The position numbers and the translations under genes were made by a program. DNA of 64,000 nucleotides from Plantago ovata. Its lineage: Eukaryota > Streptophyta > Magnoliopsida > Lamiales > Plantaginaceae. The stretch's first letter is position 1. Each line of letters opens with the position of its first letter. Below are positions 21,034 to 32,400 of the stretch, piece after piece. Location of the stretch: NCBI GenBank assembly GCA_028274465.1, contig CM051457.1, positions 105,461,982 to 105,525,981 on the forward strand, read 5' to 3'. The notes under the pieces were generated by a model that was not told the DNA's origin, made no database searches, and was given only the letters and a program-made list of their open reading frames with translations.

Positions 21034-21839
21034 GAGAAAATTACGCGGGGACCCCCTCTTATGGACTTGCTTTTCAATGTTCCTCCTTAATAAAAGAATT
21101 ACATATATCCCCAATTTAAGCAGTTTGCGTTGACCTGCTTATAATCTACTGTTCATTACTAACCCAAACACGTCCTTATACAATTTATCCTTATTCCTTT
21201 AATCTTATTTGCAATTTAATCCTTTTCTTTTTTTCTTTTCTTTTTCTCTTTTTTCCTTTTCTTTTCTTTCTTTAATTCTATTACCGAATTCCGGCAATGG
21301 TTGACCGGAATCCGACGGGAGCTCTGTAACAGAGCTCTAATGCTCCATTAGAGCTATGTAACAGAGCTTCGACGAAGCTCTGTAAAGAGCTTCGAAGCTC
21401 TGTAAAGAGCTTCGACGAGCTCTATTACAGAGCTCCGTCGGAGCTCTTATAGGGCTCCGGTGGAGCTCTTTGGCAGCTCCAGATCCAGCTCCGATCTGGA
21501 GCCGTGAAACGGCTCCAGATCGGAGCTGATGGTGGCTACCGGATCCGGTAAATTAGAGAGAAGAAGAAATTAAAAAAATTTGGGGGAATTTATAATTTAG
21601 ATAATATATGTGGGTTTATTTTGTAATAACTTAAAGTTGAGATTGTTTGGTAAAATTTAAAATTTGATAATTGTTGAGCGACAATTATGTACTTTCCATG
21701 ATTAAGAGCGTCAAAAGTCAAGATCGTGAGTTTATTTGTAATTCTTTTGCATAAGAGGGTTTATACGTAATTCGTTTAATAACGAGGAATTATATGTAAT
21801 TACCGAACATAAGAGGAGGTCCACACATAAATAAATCGC
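21034..21839. mobile_element. Palindrome-core MULE-like element (copy A3), 806 bp
   Basis: Ends are inverted and imperfect: GGGACCCCCTCTTATG on the left against GTGGACCTCCTCTTATG read inward from the right, each followed by AGAATTACATATA-like words. Flanks CTTAAAAATT (21024-21033) and CTAAAAAATT (21840-21849) match at nine of ten positions and fit a 9-11 bp Mutator-type target duplication. The interior has a pyrimidine tract (21205-21275), then a core at 21318-21545 of repeated GAGCTCTGTAACAGAGCTC-type hairpin words. No coding sequence. Confidence 0.65.
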
Positions 21840-21994
21840 CTAAAAAATTTGATTGTAACAGAGGAAGGGAGCAGTATATTTATGAGATAACTTCTTTTTT
21901 TCTCCTATTTTGTTTTCAAAGAAATGCATAATGTTTTGTAACACAGTTAAAAGTACTCTCCGAGCAGTTCCGGGAACTCAAACATAAAACTTGC

Positions 21995-22157
21995 CTCTCG
22001 CCCCCCTCTCTTCCGGCTCGATTTGCGTCTCTCTCCAAATTAAAACGACTTGATTTACATCTCTCTCCAATCTCGATTCTACTGTCCAGATTTTCAGTGC
22101 TTCTAACTGCAATTTCGATTCAGCTACGAGGAAGAAGATCCATACTCAAAATTTAAG
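21995..22157 (+). promoter_or_regulatory. Possible 5'-UTR leader exon of the RIP-like ORF
   Basis: A CT-rich, leader-like segment (CTCTCTCCAATCTCGATTC) ends at a possible donor (TTTAAGGTATTT, about 22158). A possible acceptor, GTTTGTAGGTT, lies at about 23037, just before the ATG at 23043. That would be a 5'-UTR intron of about 880 bases. Prediction only. Confidence 0.4.
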
Positions 22158-23037
22158 GTATTTTACTACTTTTACTGATTTTTGTGAAGTAATTAGTTAT
22201 TTCTCCATCTGGGGTTTCAATTTTGTTTGAGTATATTTGAAGATTCTAAGTTTAAATGAAACTTTTTGGTTTGAGCACCAACTGTTTGATAATTTGCCTG
22301 TGTGATATTTCAGTTCATCTGGTTGTTGCTTGACTTGCTTCCGTATAGTACTGTGTATTATGCTTGCGTTTTGGCGTCAGGATATCTCCAATTGCTACTG
22401 CTTGCATTTTGTGAGATTGTGATTCTATTATTGATTTATCTGGATTCTGGATTATAGAATTTTGTGCCTTCAGTAGTAGAGTAGTTTGTATAGCTCGGAA
22501 TCGATAACCAAGCTAGATGGGATTCTAATTTTGCATTTCTATTACAGTTGGTTTCTAGTGGCTGCATTTTGTCATATTGCAGACTGATAAAATTTACACT
22601 AGTAGTAGCTAAATGCTTAAAATTGAGAAAATAAAGAAATGGTTCTGTGGGAGTTTGCTGAATTTATGTATTGCAATATTAATACTTGTATCTTAATGCA
22701 TATTAGTTTTCTTAGTCAAAATCGTTGTTTGTTCGTCACATAAAAATAGTGCATTTTTTTAATAATCAAGAAACCCACCCACCTCTATAAAATACAAAAT
22801 GAGATAATAAATTATCCATACATAAAATCCTGAAAACATCCAGAAAAAAGTCAAAACAATAACAAATCTGGGGCCTGGGGAAAGAGACTACTAAGCAGGA
22901 AAAAAAAATGCAAAAAAAAATAGGCAAAAATTGCGAGGCCTAGGCGGGAGTATATGAGGAGAGTTGTGGTTGTGATGATTCTACTTTGTTGATTATCTTT
23001 TTGTTGTCGTAACCAATACTACTGTTCAAGTTTGTAG
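22158..23037 (+). other. Putative 5'-UTR intron
   Basis: T-rich sequence without coding features between the possible leader exon and the RIP-like start codon. It ends in a poly-pyrimidine stretch and AG. Confidence 0.35.
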
Positions 23038-23042
23038 GTTAG

Positions 23043-23956
23043 ATGTCTTCTAAAGCTTCTAGTTCGTCTAAAGCTTCTGGTTCGTCTAAAGCTTCTGGTT
23101 CGTCTAAAGCTTCTGGTTCGAGGAGTCATAAAAATGCACCTGAACAACCTCCTTCCCGTTTAAAGATACTGTATTTTGATATTAGTAAAAATCAGGTAGA
23201 TGAATATAGCAGAGTGGTTAGTGAGAAACACGCCAGAGCCTGTGAGGTTGCCTCATTCTTCGCGGTACCCGGGATTCCTCTAACACGGTATGACGGTGAA
23301 GAATTTTACACCGTTATTAAGGTGTACGATGGAGATTCTGAAAAGAAGGAGGACCCAGACGTCGGTATATGTATGGTTTTTAAGGAATCGGACCAATATT
23401 TGTCCGGGTTTCAGTTGCATGGCGAGCCTTGGCGAATGCATATTGAAGTGCCAGAGGTATTAAAAAGACATTATGGAGCCACAAAATTCAGACCTCTCAA
23501 ACTTAAATTTACACCAACCTATCCAAAGAAGTATTATCCAGCGAGCAACACAAATGCAATGAAAGATGTGTATGCTGAATCTAAAAATTGGTTTCAAAGG
23601 ACGATTATGAATTCGAATATCTTTTCTTCTTATTTGCGGTCATGTTTGCGGAAGGAGCTAGGTTTCATCCAGTCCGACAATGTATGTTGTCCAGATTGAG
23701 GGGAGAAGATGTACCTTTGACCGATAGCCTTTGGCGTTTGGTACACAACTGGTCTCTTATATCTGACGTATTGGTAGATGATAACGGAGTTGTTAACCTA
23801 GATAGACCGGGTCTTGACATTGAGCTATCTCGATATGGAACTTCTGCCCAAGAGATAAAAAAATTAGAAGGAATATTGATTGTTAAAGTGACATCCACAA
23901 AAGCAAGAGTAATAAATTCAAAACCTGTACCGAGATGGAAGCCAAAGCCAAGATGA
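23043..23956 (+). pseudogene. Ribosome-inactivating-protein-like ORF, frameshifted
   Basis: The ATG at 23043 opens a 218-codon frame. It begins with a Ser/Lys/Ala/Gly segment from an 18-base tandem unit (23049-23118), then a region resembling the N-terminal fold of plant rRNA N-glycosidases (FDISKNQVDEYSR near residue 45; YLSGFQ near residue 118). The frame ends at 23699. The segment expected to hold the catalytic helix, with the family's E-x-x-R-F pattern (here EGARF, about 23648) and a following tryptophan region, lies in another frame that is open to 23956; the break falls within about 23588-23625. No signal peptide is seen. RIPs depurinate the sarcin-ricin loop of large rRNA. As it stands the ORF lacks the catalytic half in its own frame, so it is called broken. 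Family call is by motif and layout. Confidence 0.65.
23049..23118 (+). repeat. 18-base tandem repeat in N-terminus of RIP-like ORF
   Basis: TCTAAAGCTTCTGGTTCG and near-identical units repeat about four times, encoding SKASGS-type hexapeptides. Confidence 0.92.
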
Positions 23957-24387
23957 GGTGTAATTTGGAGTGCTGGAGAACTATGGTGATTTGAGGTTAA
24001 GTATTCCGGCGAGAAAGCTTATGCAATTGCTCACAATGGTGAAAAATGATTTAGTAGAGCTTCTTTCTACTGGGCCAAAGCATCATAGGATCTTTGCAGC
24101 TGGAAAGGCCCTTGTTAATGTTGTCCGGATTGGTCAGGAGAGCATCTATTTTGATTCAAAGTATAAGAAGTTCATGATTGGTGTGAATCTCAGCTCTCTC
24201 ATGATTATTCTCTTACAGCTCTGGATTTCAAATTGAACGGTGTCAAAATAGAAGCTGCAGTTGAACAACAAATTCTCTGGATGCTGTGCCTAAGGCAGTT
24301 ACGGTTGTGGATGCTGGAGATGAGGTAGAGGTGATTCTTTTCAAGCCACCTACAAATGATAAGCATTTTCATCATCATTCAAGAAGA
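23957..24387 (+). pseudogene. Unidentified coding-like fragment
   Basis: The frame at 23970-24236 reads RLSIPARKLMQLLTMVKNDL, GPKHHRIFAAGKALVNVVRI and YFDSKYKKFMIGVNLSSL. A shift near 24195 allows DYSLTALDFKLNGVKIEAAV, and another near 24280 allows AVPKAVTVVDAGDEVEVILF to about 24340. The composition looks like real protein broken by two or three frameshifts. I do not recognise the family. It lies immediately after the RIP-like frame and before the CYP97A start, all on the plus strand. Confidence 0.45.
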
Positions 24388-25606
24388 ATGGCTTCTTCTG
24401 CTATCACTTGCTGTGCTAATCCCTCGCACTTTCTGGCAACCAATCGTCTCCATGGATTCTCATCAACCCGCTTCCCATCTTCTTCAGCTTCTCTGCTTTC
24501 CAACTGTAAGCTTAAAGGGTTTTCAGTCAGGTACTTTATCCACTCTAATCTTTAGTATGAAGTTTCTCTGCTTGGATTAATTGGAATGTAATTAATTGAT
24601 TATTGACCCCTTAACTGTTGTATAGTAAGTGGAAATTGAAGTCTTTGTTGCTTGTGTGTTACTGTTATGCTAAATTCACTGTTGCTTTTGATTGTGTTTA
24701 GTAGTTAGGCTGATATGGCCTAAATGTATATAAGCTCAAAGAAGGTCTAGGTGTGATGTGATAGCTTTGAATCTCAAGATGGTATCAGGATTTATTTAGG
24801 ACTTTGTCATTGCAACAAGTCTGCAATTTATATCACATTGTTTGCTTGCTTTGTGTATGTAACTGGCTGAGACAAGTAGTGAACTTGATTGCACGAATGC
24901 TAAATTCATTGTCGAATTTTATTGTGTTTAGTAGTTCGGCTGATATGGCTAAATTATAGAAACTCATAGAAGATTTTGGTTTGTTAGCTTTGAACCTCAA
25001 GATGGTATAGGATTTAGGATTTCACTGATACAAAAAATGTGCATTTGGCTCATTCTGGTGTTTTTTTTCGATGGGTATCACTTGCAGAATGAGTCTGTAA
25101 GCTACCAAAATTAGCAGTCGGAACAATGTGTATATTCTTATTCAAAGGTTTGGGAGGCACAGTGCACATTGTTCCCAGAGTTGGAAAACTTCTCGACCTT
25201 TTTGATACACTATTGGTCATTTTCGACAAGGAAATTTTTGATTTGTATGCTTGGGACAAGTAGTGAACTTGATCAGACAATGCATTCAATTTTGGTAGAT
25301 GTGATTGATTGTTATTTATATGTTGCTATTTAGTTGAATGTTATTTTTTCTAAATCAGATTTCACAATATCAGCCATGGTTATTTTAATTGCCTGTTTAT
25401 GATGTTATTCTGAATGTAGGTGCCAGACATCAACTAGGACGGATGAAACCAAAACAACCAAAAAAATGAACTTATTTGACAATGCAAGCAACCTTCTCAC
25501 TAATTTCTTGAGCGGAGGGAGTCTTGGCTCCATGCCTACAGCTGAAGGTGCTGTTTCGGATCTTTCGGAAAACCACTTTTCTTCTCTTTATGATTGGTTC
25601 TTAGAG
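24388..25606 (+). pseudogene. CYP97A (LUT5-type carotenoid hydroxylase) first two exons
   Basis: Exon 1 (24388-24530) encodes a chloroplast transit-peptide-like start, MASSAITCCANPSHFLAT, rich in serine. Exon 2 (25420-25606) continues in phase with [20 protein letters not shown] and SLYDWFLE, the conserved N-terminal block of CYP97A beta-ring carotene hydroxylases of lutein synthesis. In exon 2 the usual DLFGRPLFFSLYD block is altered to [12 protein letters not shown] by small deletions. The exons that should follow (HGSVYKLAFG and the P450 heme-binding region) are absent. The 890-base intron is retained. It is a truncated gene fragment in line with the RIP-like and RPL4 fragments. Confidence 0.82.
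24668..25025. repeat. Diverged tandem duplication within CYP97A intron
   Basis: The block TTGTGTTTAGTAGTT...GGCTGATATGGC...AGCTTTGAA.CTCAAGATGGTAT occurs at about 24690-24795 and again at about 24918-25020, a period of about 230 bases. A further shared word, AAGTAGTGAACTTGAT, is at 24873 and 25257. Confidence 0.7.
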
Positions 25607-26890
25607 GTACTTCATTTCATCTGCTACTATATGTTTTAGGGAATTCTTTTATTGCTTGTTATTTGTAAGACAATAACTTAGGAAAGACATAAGTTTATTG
25701 AAAGACTAAGAGACTCTTGAATTCGGGTTAGACTTTAATCTCGCGGATCTTGTCGGGTCAAATCGGAACTCTTGACGGGTTATGTATAAACATTGATTCG
25801 AGCAGAATTTTCCCTAATTTTTCGATCGTCTTCTTCCTCGCATCTCCTCTTTTCTGGTATCAGCATGCCAATACCCTATAATCCTCTCCCTCTTCCACTT
25901 TGATTTCAATAGATTTATGCTCCATTTCCTTGTTTCGTGTGTTTATATTGTTTCTAATCATTCAATTGATTGTTTTTGAAGCTTCACACAATGCTTTAAT
26001 GGTGGATTTTGATGTGAGGTTGGTTTCTCCACTGCAGTTGATACTACGGGCGGATTTAGAATGACAAACGAGAATACTGAAGGATCGTTCTGCAGAACCA
26101 TCTGCAAGTCGTCCATTAGCGACGACATCGAAACCGATAAAGTTCGTACTCAACCGAATTCAATTTTCTTTGTTTATTGGATTAATCAATGAATTTAATC
26201 GTGTTTCAGCTAATTTGATACGATTTTATTGTTCCGAAGTGCATTTTGCAGTGTTCTGCTTCAATGGACGTTTCTGTTGGTTGTTTAGCGATCCGGTTGT
26301 TTAGTGTATCTGTGATTGACTGTGTTATCCTGTGTTTGATTGGGCTCGAATATATGCTATGCTCTAATATATCATGTATTATTATATGTTGATTGACTGT
26401 GCTATGTTTGCTAAGTTAGGAATGAAGCTTGAATGTGTGATTGACTGTCTATTCTGAATTTACAAGGATAAACAAAATCTAATTTATACATGCAATTGAA
26501 ATGACAGACGATACTTGGTAGACTACTTGGTATACTTTCTCATTTTTTTGGGGGGTTTCGTTATGATTCTTAGTTCATTGTTGGTGTTTCTGTTGTTATG
26601 GCTGCTTTGGTGTTTGATAATGATCGCTTTTTTGTAGCTTGTGTGCTGTTGTTTTTTTTTTGTTGTGCCTGCCTGCTTAAGGTTTTTAATAAATGTATCA
26701 AGGTTTTTTTTAGATGTTAAGGGTTTCCAGACTAGAGCTTTAATCTTGTAATTATTCTTGCGTCGTCTAGATAACAAACTGAAATCCTAAGACGTCATTT
26801 GCAGATCTGATAGTTTCTTACCTCTTCAGTATCGCTTATAATCTTGTTCAGTCGGTATCCTTTTACGTTAAAAACTCATCAGACACATAG
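25607..26890. other. Noncoding stretch between CYP97A and RPL4 fragments
   Basis: No exon is recognised. A short open segment at about 26040-26145 (plus strand) ends at a possible GT donor but matches no family I know. T-rich DNA fills the remainder. Confidence 0.35.
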
Positions 26891-27187
26891 TTCGAGGTTG
26901 AATTTGCTGAAGCTGGCTTTTGCAGGCCATTTGGGGAGGTTTATTGTCTGGGGTAAGAGTGGTTTTGAGAAGCCATACTAATTGGGACTTTGACAAGGCT
27001 TCAGGTGAAGAAGGGGTATGTTTTTCCAGGGCGAAGATGGTGAATGCTGATTTGGTGAGGAGATTATTAACTTGATGAGGTGCAATATGTGGTTGAGCCC
27101 ATTAAGGAGGTGAAGAGGGTGGCTTTCTTGGCTGAGGCGCAGAGGACGAAACAAAGTTGGATATCAAGAGGAACAAAATCTCTAAGG
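26891..27187 (+). pseudogene. 60S ribosomal protein L4 (RPL4) fragment
   Basis: Plus-strand sequence reads [20 protein letters not shown] then SGFEK, matching the RPL4/uL4 block normally ending in GGHLGRFVIWTKSAFEKLD. Further pieces follow in shifting frames: FDKASGEEG, RAKMVNADL, QYVVEPIKEVKR, LAEAQRTKQS and DIKRNKISK. The order is that of RPL4 but with several internal deletions and stops, so it is a decayed scrap. No intron is seen within it, so it may be a processed or partial copy. Confidence 0.78.
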
Positions 27188-27698
27188 TATAATTATCTCT
27201 GACACTGTTTACCATGTGTTTTGTGTCCTGGATTATTTGTTATTATTTTAATCCTTTGGGGGTAGTTGCATTGCGGCATTTGCATTGTTTGTGCTTTTGT
27301 TACTTCGTATATTACATTGTACTATCTTGCTTATTGACATTAGTTTCAAAGCTATATGTACTCTTAAATGTTATACTCATTTTGCAGTTTGAGTGTAGCC
27401 TATTTAAACGTGCATTATCTTATTGCATCTATATGGTGCATTGTAGAAGATTTTTTTAGCTTTGTTTGGTTCCTGTAGGTTGTCCTAGTTGGCATTAGGA
27501 ATTGTTGACTATTCTCCCTCTTTGATCAGTTCTATTTCAAGACATACATAGGACATTGTTTATTGGCCGTGATTATGTAGCTATGATCATGAGCTTCTAG
27601 GTACCGAAATGGGTACCGAGTGATTGTTATGGGATTGGGATCAGTATAGTATAGTATGTTTGTTATGATACTGGTGATTGATATTGAGCGAGATGAAA
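27188..27698. other. Noncoding DNA before assembly gap
   Basis: No coding or repeat structure recognised. Confidence 0.4.
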
Positions 27699-27798
27699 NN
27701 NNNNNNNNNNNNNNNNNNNNNNNNNNNNNNNNNNNNNNNNNNNNNNNNNNNNNNNNNNNNNNNNNNNNNNNNNNNNNNNNNNNNNNNNNNNNNNNNNN
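27699..27798. other. Assembly gap of 100 N
   Basis: Exactly 100 undefined bases, the usual size for a gap of unknown length. Sequence on the two sides need not be adjacent in the genome. Confidence 1.
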
Positions 27799-28131
27799 TT
27801 TAACTTAGAACCTCACTGAGATCCTTTAGCTCAACACTCTTTTGTTTTCCAAAATTCCTTCCTTCCAGATGCTGCTGAGACGTGCGTGACTGGATGCCAG
27901 CGACTGAGAGAAGGGTCTGGGGTGCACGGGTTTCTTTTTCAAAATAAAAGATACACTTTTATTGTCTCATTCGTTTATGCATTCGAACTTGAGTTGTCAT
28001 TGGATATTATTTATTATGTGAGCGTCAAAGTTATTTTGGGCATTTATTGGTCGACCGTTGTTATTAAAGTGTATTTTCGGAATTTCCTTTTTCAAGAGAA
28101 TATTTTTGTTTTCAAAAGCGGTAAAACGTGA

Positions 28132-28460
28132 CAGATATTATGGGGTATATAGTTGATATCATGGGTATATGGTTGGATATCATGGGATATATTGTTGAAT
28201 TTTTTATTATGTCAGGAATTGAAGTTACTGCATGTGTATAGAATTTCATAGGGGTGTAGTTGATATTATGGGGTATAAATGGTTGATATCATGGGTATAT
28301 GGTTGATATCATGGGGTATATGTTGAAGTTTTATTCGGTCAGGATTTGAAGTTACGCATGTGTATAAGATTTTCATGGGATATATGGTGATATTATGGGG
28401 TATATAGTTGATATCATGGGTAGATATGTTGATATCATGGGGATATAGTTGATATCATTT
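28132..28460. repeat. ATATCATGGGATATA motif array upstream of protease gene
   Basis: At least ten copies of (G)ATATCATGGG(G)TATA spaced by TAGTTG or TGGTTG words. A larger unit with AGGAATTGAAGTTAC...GCATGTGTATA occurs twice (28216 and 28340). Confidence 0.88.
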
Positions 28461-29209
28461 TTTTTTCCTTCTTTACATACTTAGTGTTTTCTCACTGGTT
28501 TGCTTATTTGGCTTTTTTTATAGACTGCTGAAGAGTCTTGGAAAATTCATGAATGATATTGAGAATGTTTCGCGTGCTCATCTTGAAAGGATGCAGAAGT
28601 GGGCTGGTGGTCAGGAATTGGATGATGTACTAGAACCATCGCAGAGTTGGTTTACTCAAAGGTTTTATGATGATCCTATGCTTCATTCATTTGTTGACAA
28701 TGTTTGTGTTGAATTGAAGTCGAGGATTGGGGAGTCGATTAGAGCATCTCAGCATTCACCTAGTGATCATTTGTTCCTGCCAATTTGAATGAGAGTCCGA
28801 CTCAGGTTGATAATAATGAAGGAACCAGTGGTATGGAGAAGGAATTTGAATATTAGATGATGTGTTGTATCCTGAGAAGCTGAAGAACATTGATGTTTCT
28901 TCTATAGCTAGAAATGTTGAGCTAGAGGTTAAGATGCAGGGTGGGATGCATGATGATAAGTGATCAGAATACGGAAGAAATTGTTGAGGGTGATGGGACT
29001 TTGGTGACTGGGGGTGATGAGCAGATTGTTTTTGAGAAGAAGGGAGGTGATAAGGAAATGTTGTTCTTGATATAGAGGAGCATGGTGGTGATCCAGATAA
29101 TATAGTTGATAAAAATCTTGATATGAATGAGCTTGGTGGTGATGCAGTTAGAAGGGTGAGAAAGAAGTTGATTGGAGGAGCTTGGTGGTAATTCAGTGAA
29201 CAAGGGGGA

Positions 29210-29400
29210 GAAGAAAGTTGATGTGGAGGAGGAAGTTGTTGGTGATGCAGTGAACAAGGGGGGAAGGAAGTTGATGTGGAGGAGGAAGTTGTTGTTGATA
29301 CAGTGAAAAATGTGGAGAAGGAAGTTGTTGTGGAGGAGGAAGTTGTTGCTGATGCAGTGAAAAATGTGGAGAAGGAAGTTGATATGGAGGAGCATGGAGG
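29210..29400 (+). repeat. Tandem repeat coding for acidic E/V-rich segment
   Basis: Units of about 60 bases (GGAGGAGGAAGTTGTTG..GATGCAGTGAA.AA) repeat about four times in the 5' coding part of the protease gene, encoding VEEEVVxDxVKNVEKE-type peptides. Confidence 0.85.
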
Positions 29401-30449
29401 TTCTAAGGTTGATATGGCTGTTGTTGATGTAGAGAATCCTATGATTGGATCTTCAGGTAAGGAAGTTGATGAGGATCATGGTTCTGATGATAGTCAGAAG
29501 CTCATGGACGATGAAGTTTTGCTTCTACGTACTGGTAAGAAGGATATTCAAGGGATTGAGGTGGATTTAGAGGTTCGGACATTGTTCATTGATAGGTTCC
29601 CCAACTATTCTTTTCATGAACTTGGATGTTTTGATGATTGTGGTGAGTTTGATGATTCTCTTGTGTTGGGTTCTGCTGTTATGAGGGTGATTAAGAAGTA
29701 TATAAAGGGCGTAAATGATATGAGATCTTACAGAAAAGAAGTGGCTGACTATTTGTTCTTCATAACTGAGGATAGCAGGTATTTTTTATTTTTTTTTATT
29801 TTCTGTTTTTGTGTTCTACATTATATCATGGGATATTTAGGTGATATCATGGGATATAACTTTGTTATCATGGGTGTTTTTTTTATTACAGTTCATGTAA
29901 CTTTTGTGTTTCCTTATATCATTTTTTTTTTTTTAATGTAGGATCAAGGGAAAGTTTGTTGATATGGGATTAAGCTATTTCATGTATGGAGATAGCATTA
30001 GGACGTTGTGTCCTAAGAAGAGGATTTGCACAAGTGTTATTGATTGCTGGATCCGAAATTTGAATTTTACCGAGCTTATCCTCCGTCCTAAGCCAGGGAT
30101 GCACCGAATGTGGTTATCAATCCATATTTCTGTATGTGTCTGACTGTTTTTTTTTTTTTCCTTGCGCTTTGATGTTTGTCAATCAATTATTAATCGTAGT
30201 TAATCTGTTTTTGTAGCATCCATGGAGGAAGTTGGCTCATGCGTTTGATGAAGATGAAAATGAAAGACTTCAAAAGGAGCTTAGTGATAACAGTGTTAAG
30301 TTTAAGGACAAATATTTGTTCCAGATGTTGGAAATGATGTTCTACTCCTTCAGAAGTGTTCTTGGGCCAGGAGATGTTGATATTAGAAGTGTAAAACTGG
30401 TAAGTTGCTATGTTTTTTTTTTTTTATTAGTTTTGTTTTTTAATTTTTG

Positions 30450-30760
30450 AGGTCATGGTATATATGTCTGATATCATGGGGTATATTAGTTAAATCATGG
30501 GGTATATTGTCCATATCATGGGGTATATTAGTGAAATTATGGAGTATATTGTCTGATATGATGTGGTACATTAGTGAAATCATGGGGGTATATTGTGTGA
30601 TATCATGGGGTATTTTAGTGAAAACATGTGGTATATTGTCTGATATCATGTGGTATATTAGTTTTTTTGTGTTTCAGATCTTACTGTTGAGATCATGGGA
30701 TATGTATCCAATATCATGGGATATATTGTTGATATCATGGTATATTTGCTTTTTCTGTTT
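30450..30760. repeat. ATATCATGGGATATA motif array in protease intron
   Basis: About twelve imperfect copies of ATCATGGGGTATATT between the exons ending at 30399 and beginning at 30778. In this intron the linker is mostly GTGAAA or GTCTGAT. Confidence 0.9.
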
Positions 30761-31654
30761 CTTTTTCCCGTTGATAGCTGGGAATCATTACACTTGCTAT
30801 GTGGTGAATATGGAATTGAAGAGAGTGCAGTATCTTGATAATAGGAATACTGATCCATTGGCCGTTGAAAGTTTTTACATTGTGTTGGTAAGTTATTTTG
30901 TATCATGGCAAATTGATTATATCATAGCATAGTTTATGTTACAGTTCAATTTTTTAATTTTTTTGTTGCCTTTTTTTCTCTTTTTGTAGAAGGAAGTTTT
31001 CACAGAGTGCCTTGTTGAAAATTCTTTGCGTCCTGATGGAGATATTAGGGATTTTACATTGGAGAAGATTGCTTTTCATTGGATTAAGACTGAAAAAGAT
31101 ACCGAGGACTGTGGTGTTTATCTGATGAAGCACATGGAGTTGTTTTATGGAAGGCTTTTTGATTTCCCGCGCTTTTACAAGGTACTGTTCTTGTTTTCAT
31201 ATATTTTTTTTCAATGGACTGTTCTTGTTTTCTGGATATATATGTTGCGTATATGTTATGTAGTTTTACTAACTGTATTTTTTAATTTAGGTTTCGTCGA
31301 GAGAGGTGCTTAGGGCTGAAATTCTTGCAACGCTGGCTTTGTCGAAATTAAACTCGGCGCTTCCATCACTGAAGGAGAAAGTTGCTGCTTTTGTTAATAT
31401 CAAAGCAAGAATCAGTGACAACGTAAATCACAATCCAAGGTCTCTACATACTCTTCTCAGGATTCAGTATAAGAAAGTTACTGATAAACATGAGAAGGAG
31501 GAAATGCAGAAGAGAAAGGAACTTGAAGAGCAAAGGAAAGCTGAAGTTGAACGTGAACAAAAAGAGATTGCTGATGCTATTGCAGCTTCCTTGGTTGATG
31601 GTGATCCTAAAGTTGATACAATCCTACAAGATCCTAAAATAGTATGATAGGTTT

Positions 31655-32400
31655 CTTTTTCTAGTTAAAGTCATGGTATATTTTGTTAGTTAAATCATTG
31701 GATACTTTATACCTTTTATGGGATATTAGATCATGTAGTTTTTTCTGCTTTTGGATCATGGTATATTCGGTGATATGATCAAGTTATATTTTTTGTCCTG
31801 TTTTTCATGTTTTTTGATTTCATGGGATTTTTAAGTTAAATGATGGGATATTAAAGTGAAATCATTGGATGTCATAGTATAATCATGGATGTTATAGTAA
31901 AATCATGGACTTGAAAGTGAAATCATGGGATGTCATAGTAAAATCATGGATGTCATAGTAAAATCATGAGATGTCATAGAAAATCATGGGATGTTATAGT
32001 AAAATCATGGGACTTGAAAGTGAAATCATGGGATGTTTAAAATGAAATCATTGGAAGTTAATGTTAAATCTTTGTATACATAGATGAAGAAAAACATCCT
32101 TGTTAAGTAAGATAGGTGATTTCATATCATTAGTGTTATAGTAAAGTCATGGGATGTTTCAGTAAAATCATGGGATGTGAAAGCGAAATCATGGGATGTA
32201 TAAAGTGAAATCATGGGATGTTAAATTGAAAATCATGTGATGTTAAAGTGAAATCATGGCATATGTAGTTGATATTGTGGTAAACATTTTAGTAATTTCT
32301 TTCCTGCCTGTTGTTTTGAGTTGTTGTTATGATAAAGGAAAATCATGGGATGTTTAAGTGCAATCTTGGGGTATTTGTCTAATTTCATGGGGGTATAAGA
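31655..32400. repeat. Motif array in the convergent intergenic spacer
   Basis: More than twenty imperfect copies of AAATCATGGGATGTTA or close variants, with a spacing of about 20-30 bases, fill the space between the two convergent gene ends. The 3' ends of both transcripts should fall here. Confidence 0.9.

Larger units (their letters stand above)
28524..31647 (+). pseudogene. MULE Ulp1-like (C48) cysteine protease, multi-exon, decayed
   Basis: Exons: 28524-28790 (MQKWAGGQELDDVLEPSQSW), a Glu/Val-rich repetitive region to 29778 (ending EVDLEVRTLFIDRFPN, RSYRKEVADYLFFI), 29942-30131 (RICTSVIDCWIRNLNF), 30217-30399 (HPWRKLAHAFDEDE), 30778-30887 (AGNHYTCYVVNMELKRVQYL), 30990-31181 (KDTEDCGVYLMKHMELFYGR) and 31291-31647 (a charged coiled-coil-like tail). 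GNHY supplies the catalytic histidine, YLDNR the aspartate and EDCG the cysteine of Ulp1/SENP proteases, which cleave SUMO-like modifiers. Catalytic exons are intact with good splice sites; the 5' exons contain frameshifts near 28785, 28850 and 28965. The usual Gln before the catalytic Cys is not obvious. Related protease genes are carried by plant MULEs. Confidence 0.82.

Noticed and set aside
29276..29941. 221-codon frame as a complete protein
   Set aside because: After 29778 it reads through an intron full of the ATATCATGGG motif; the true exon ends at the GT at 29779.
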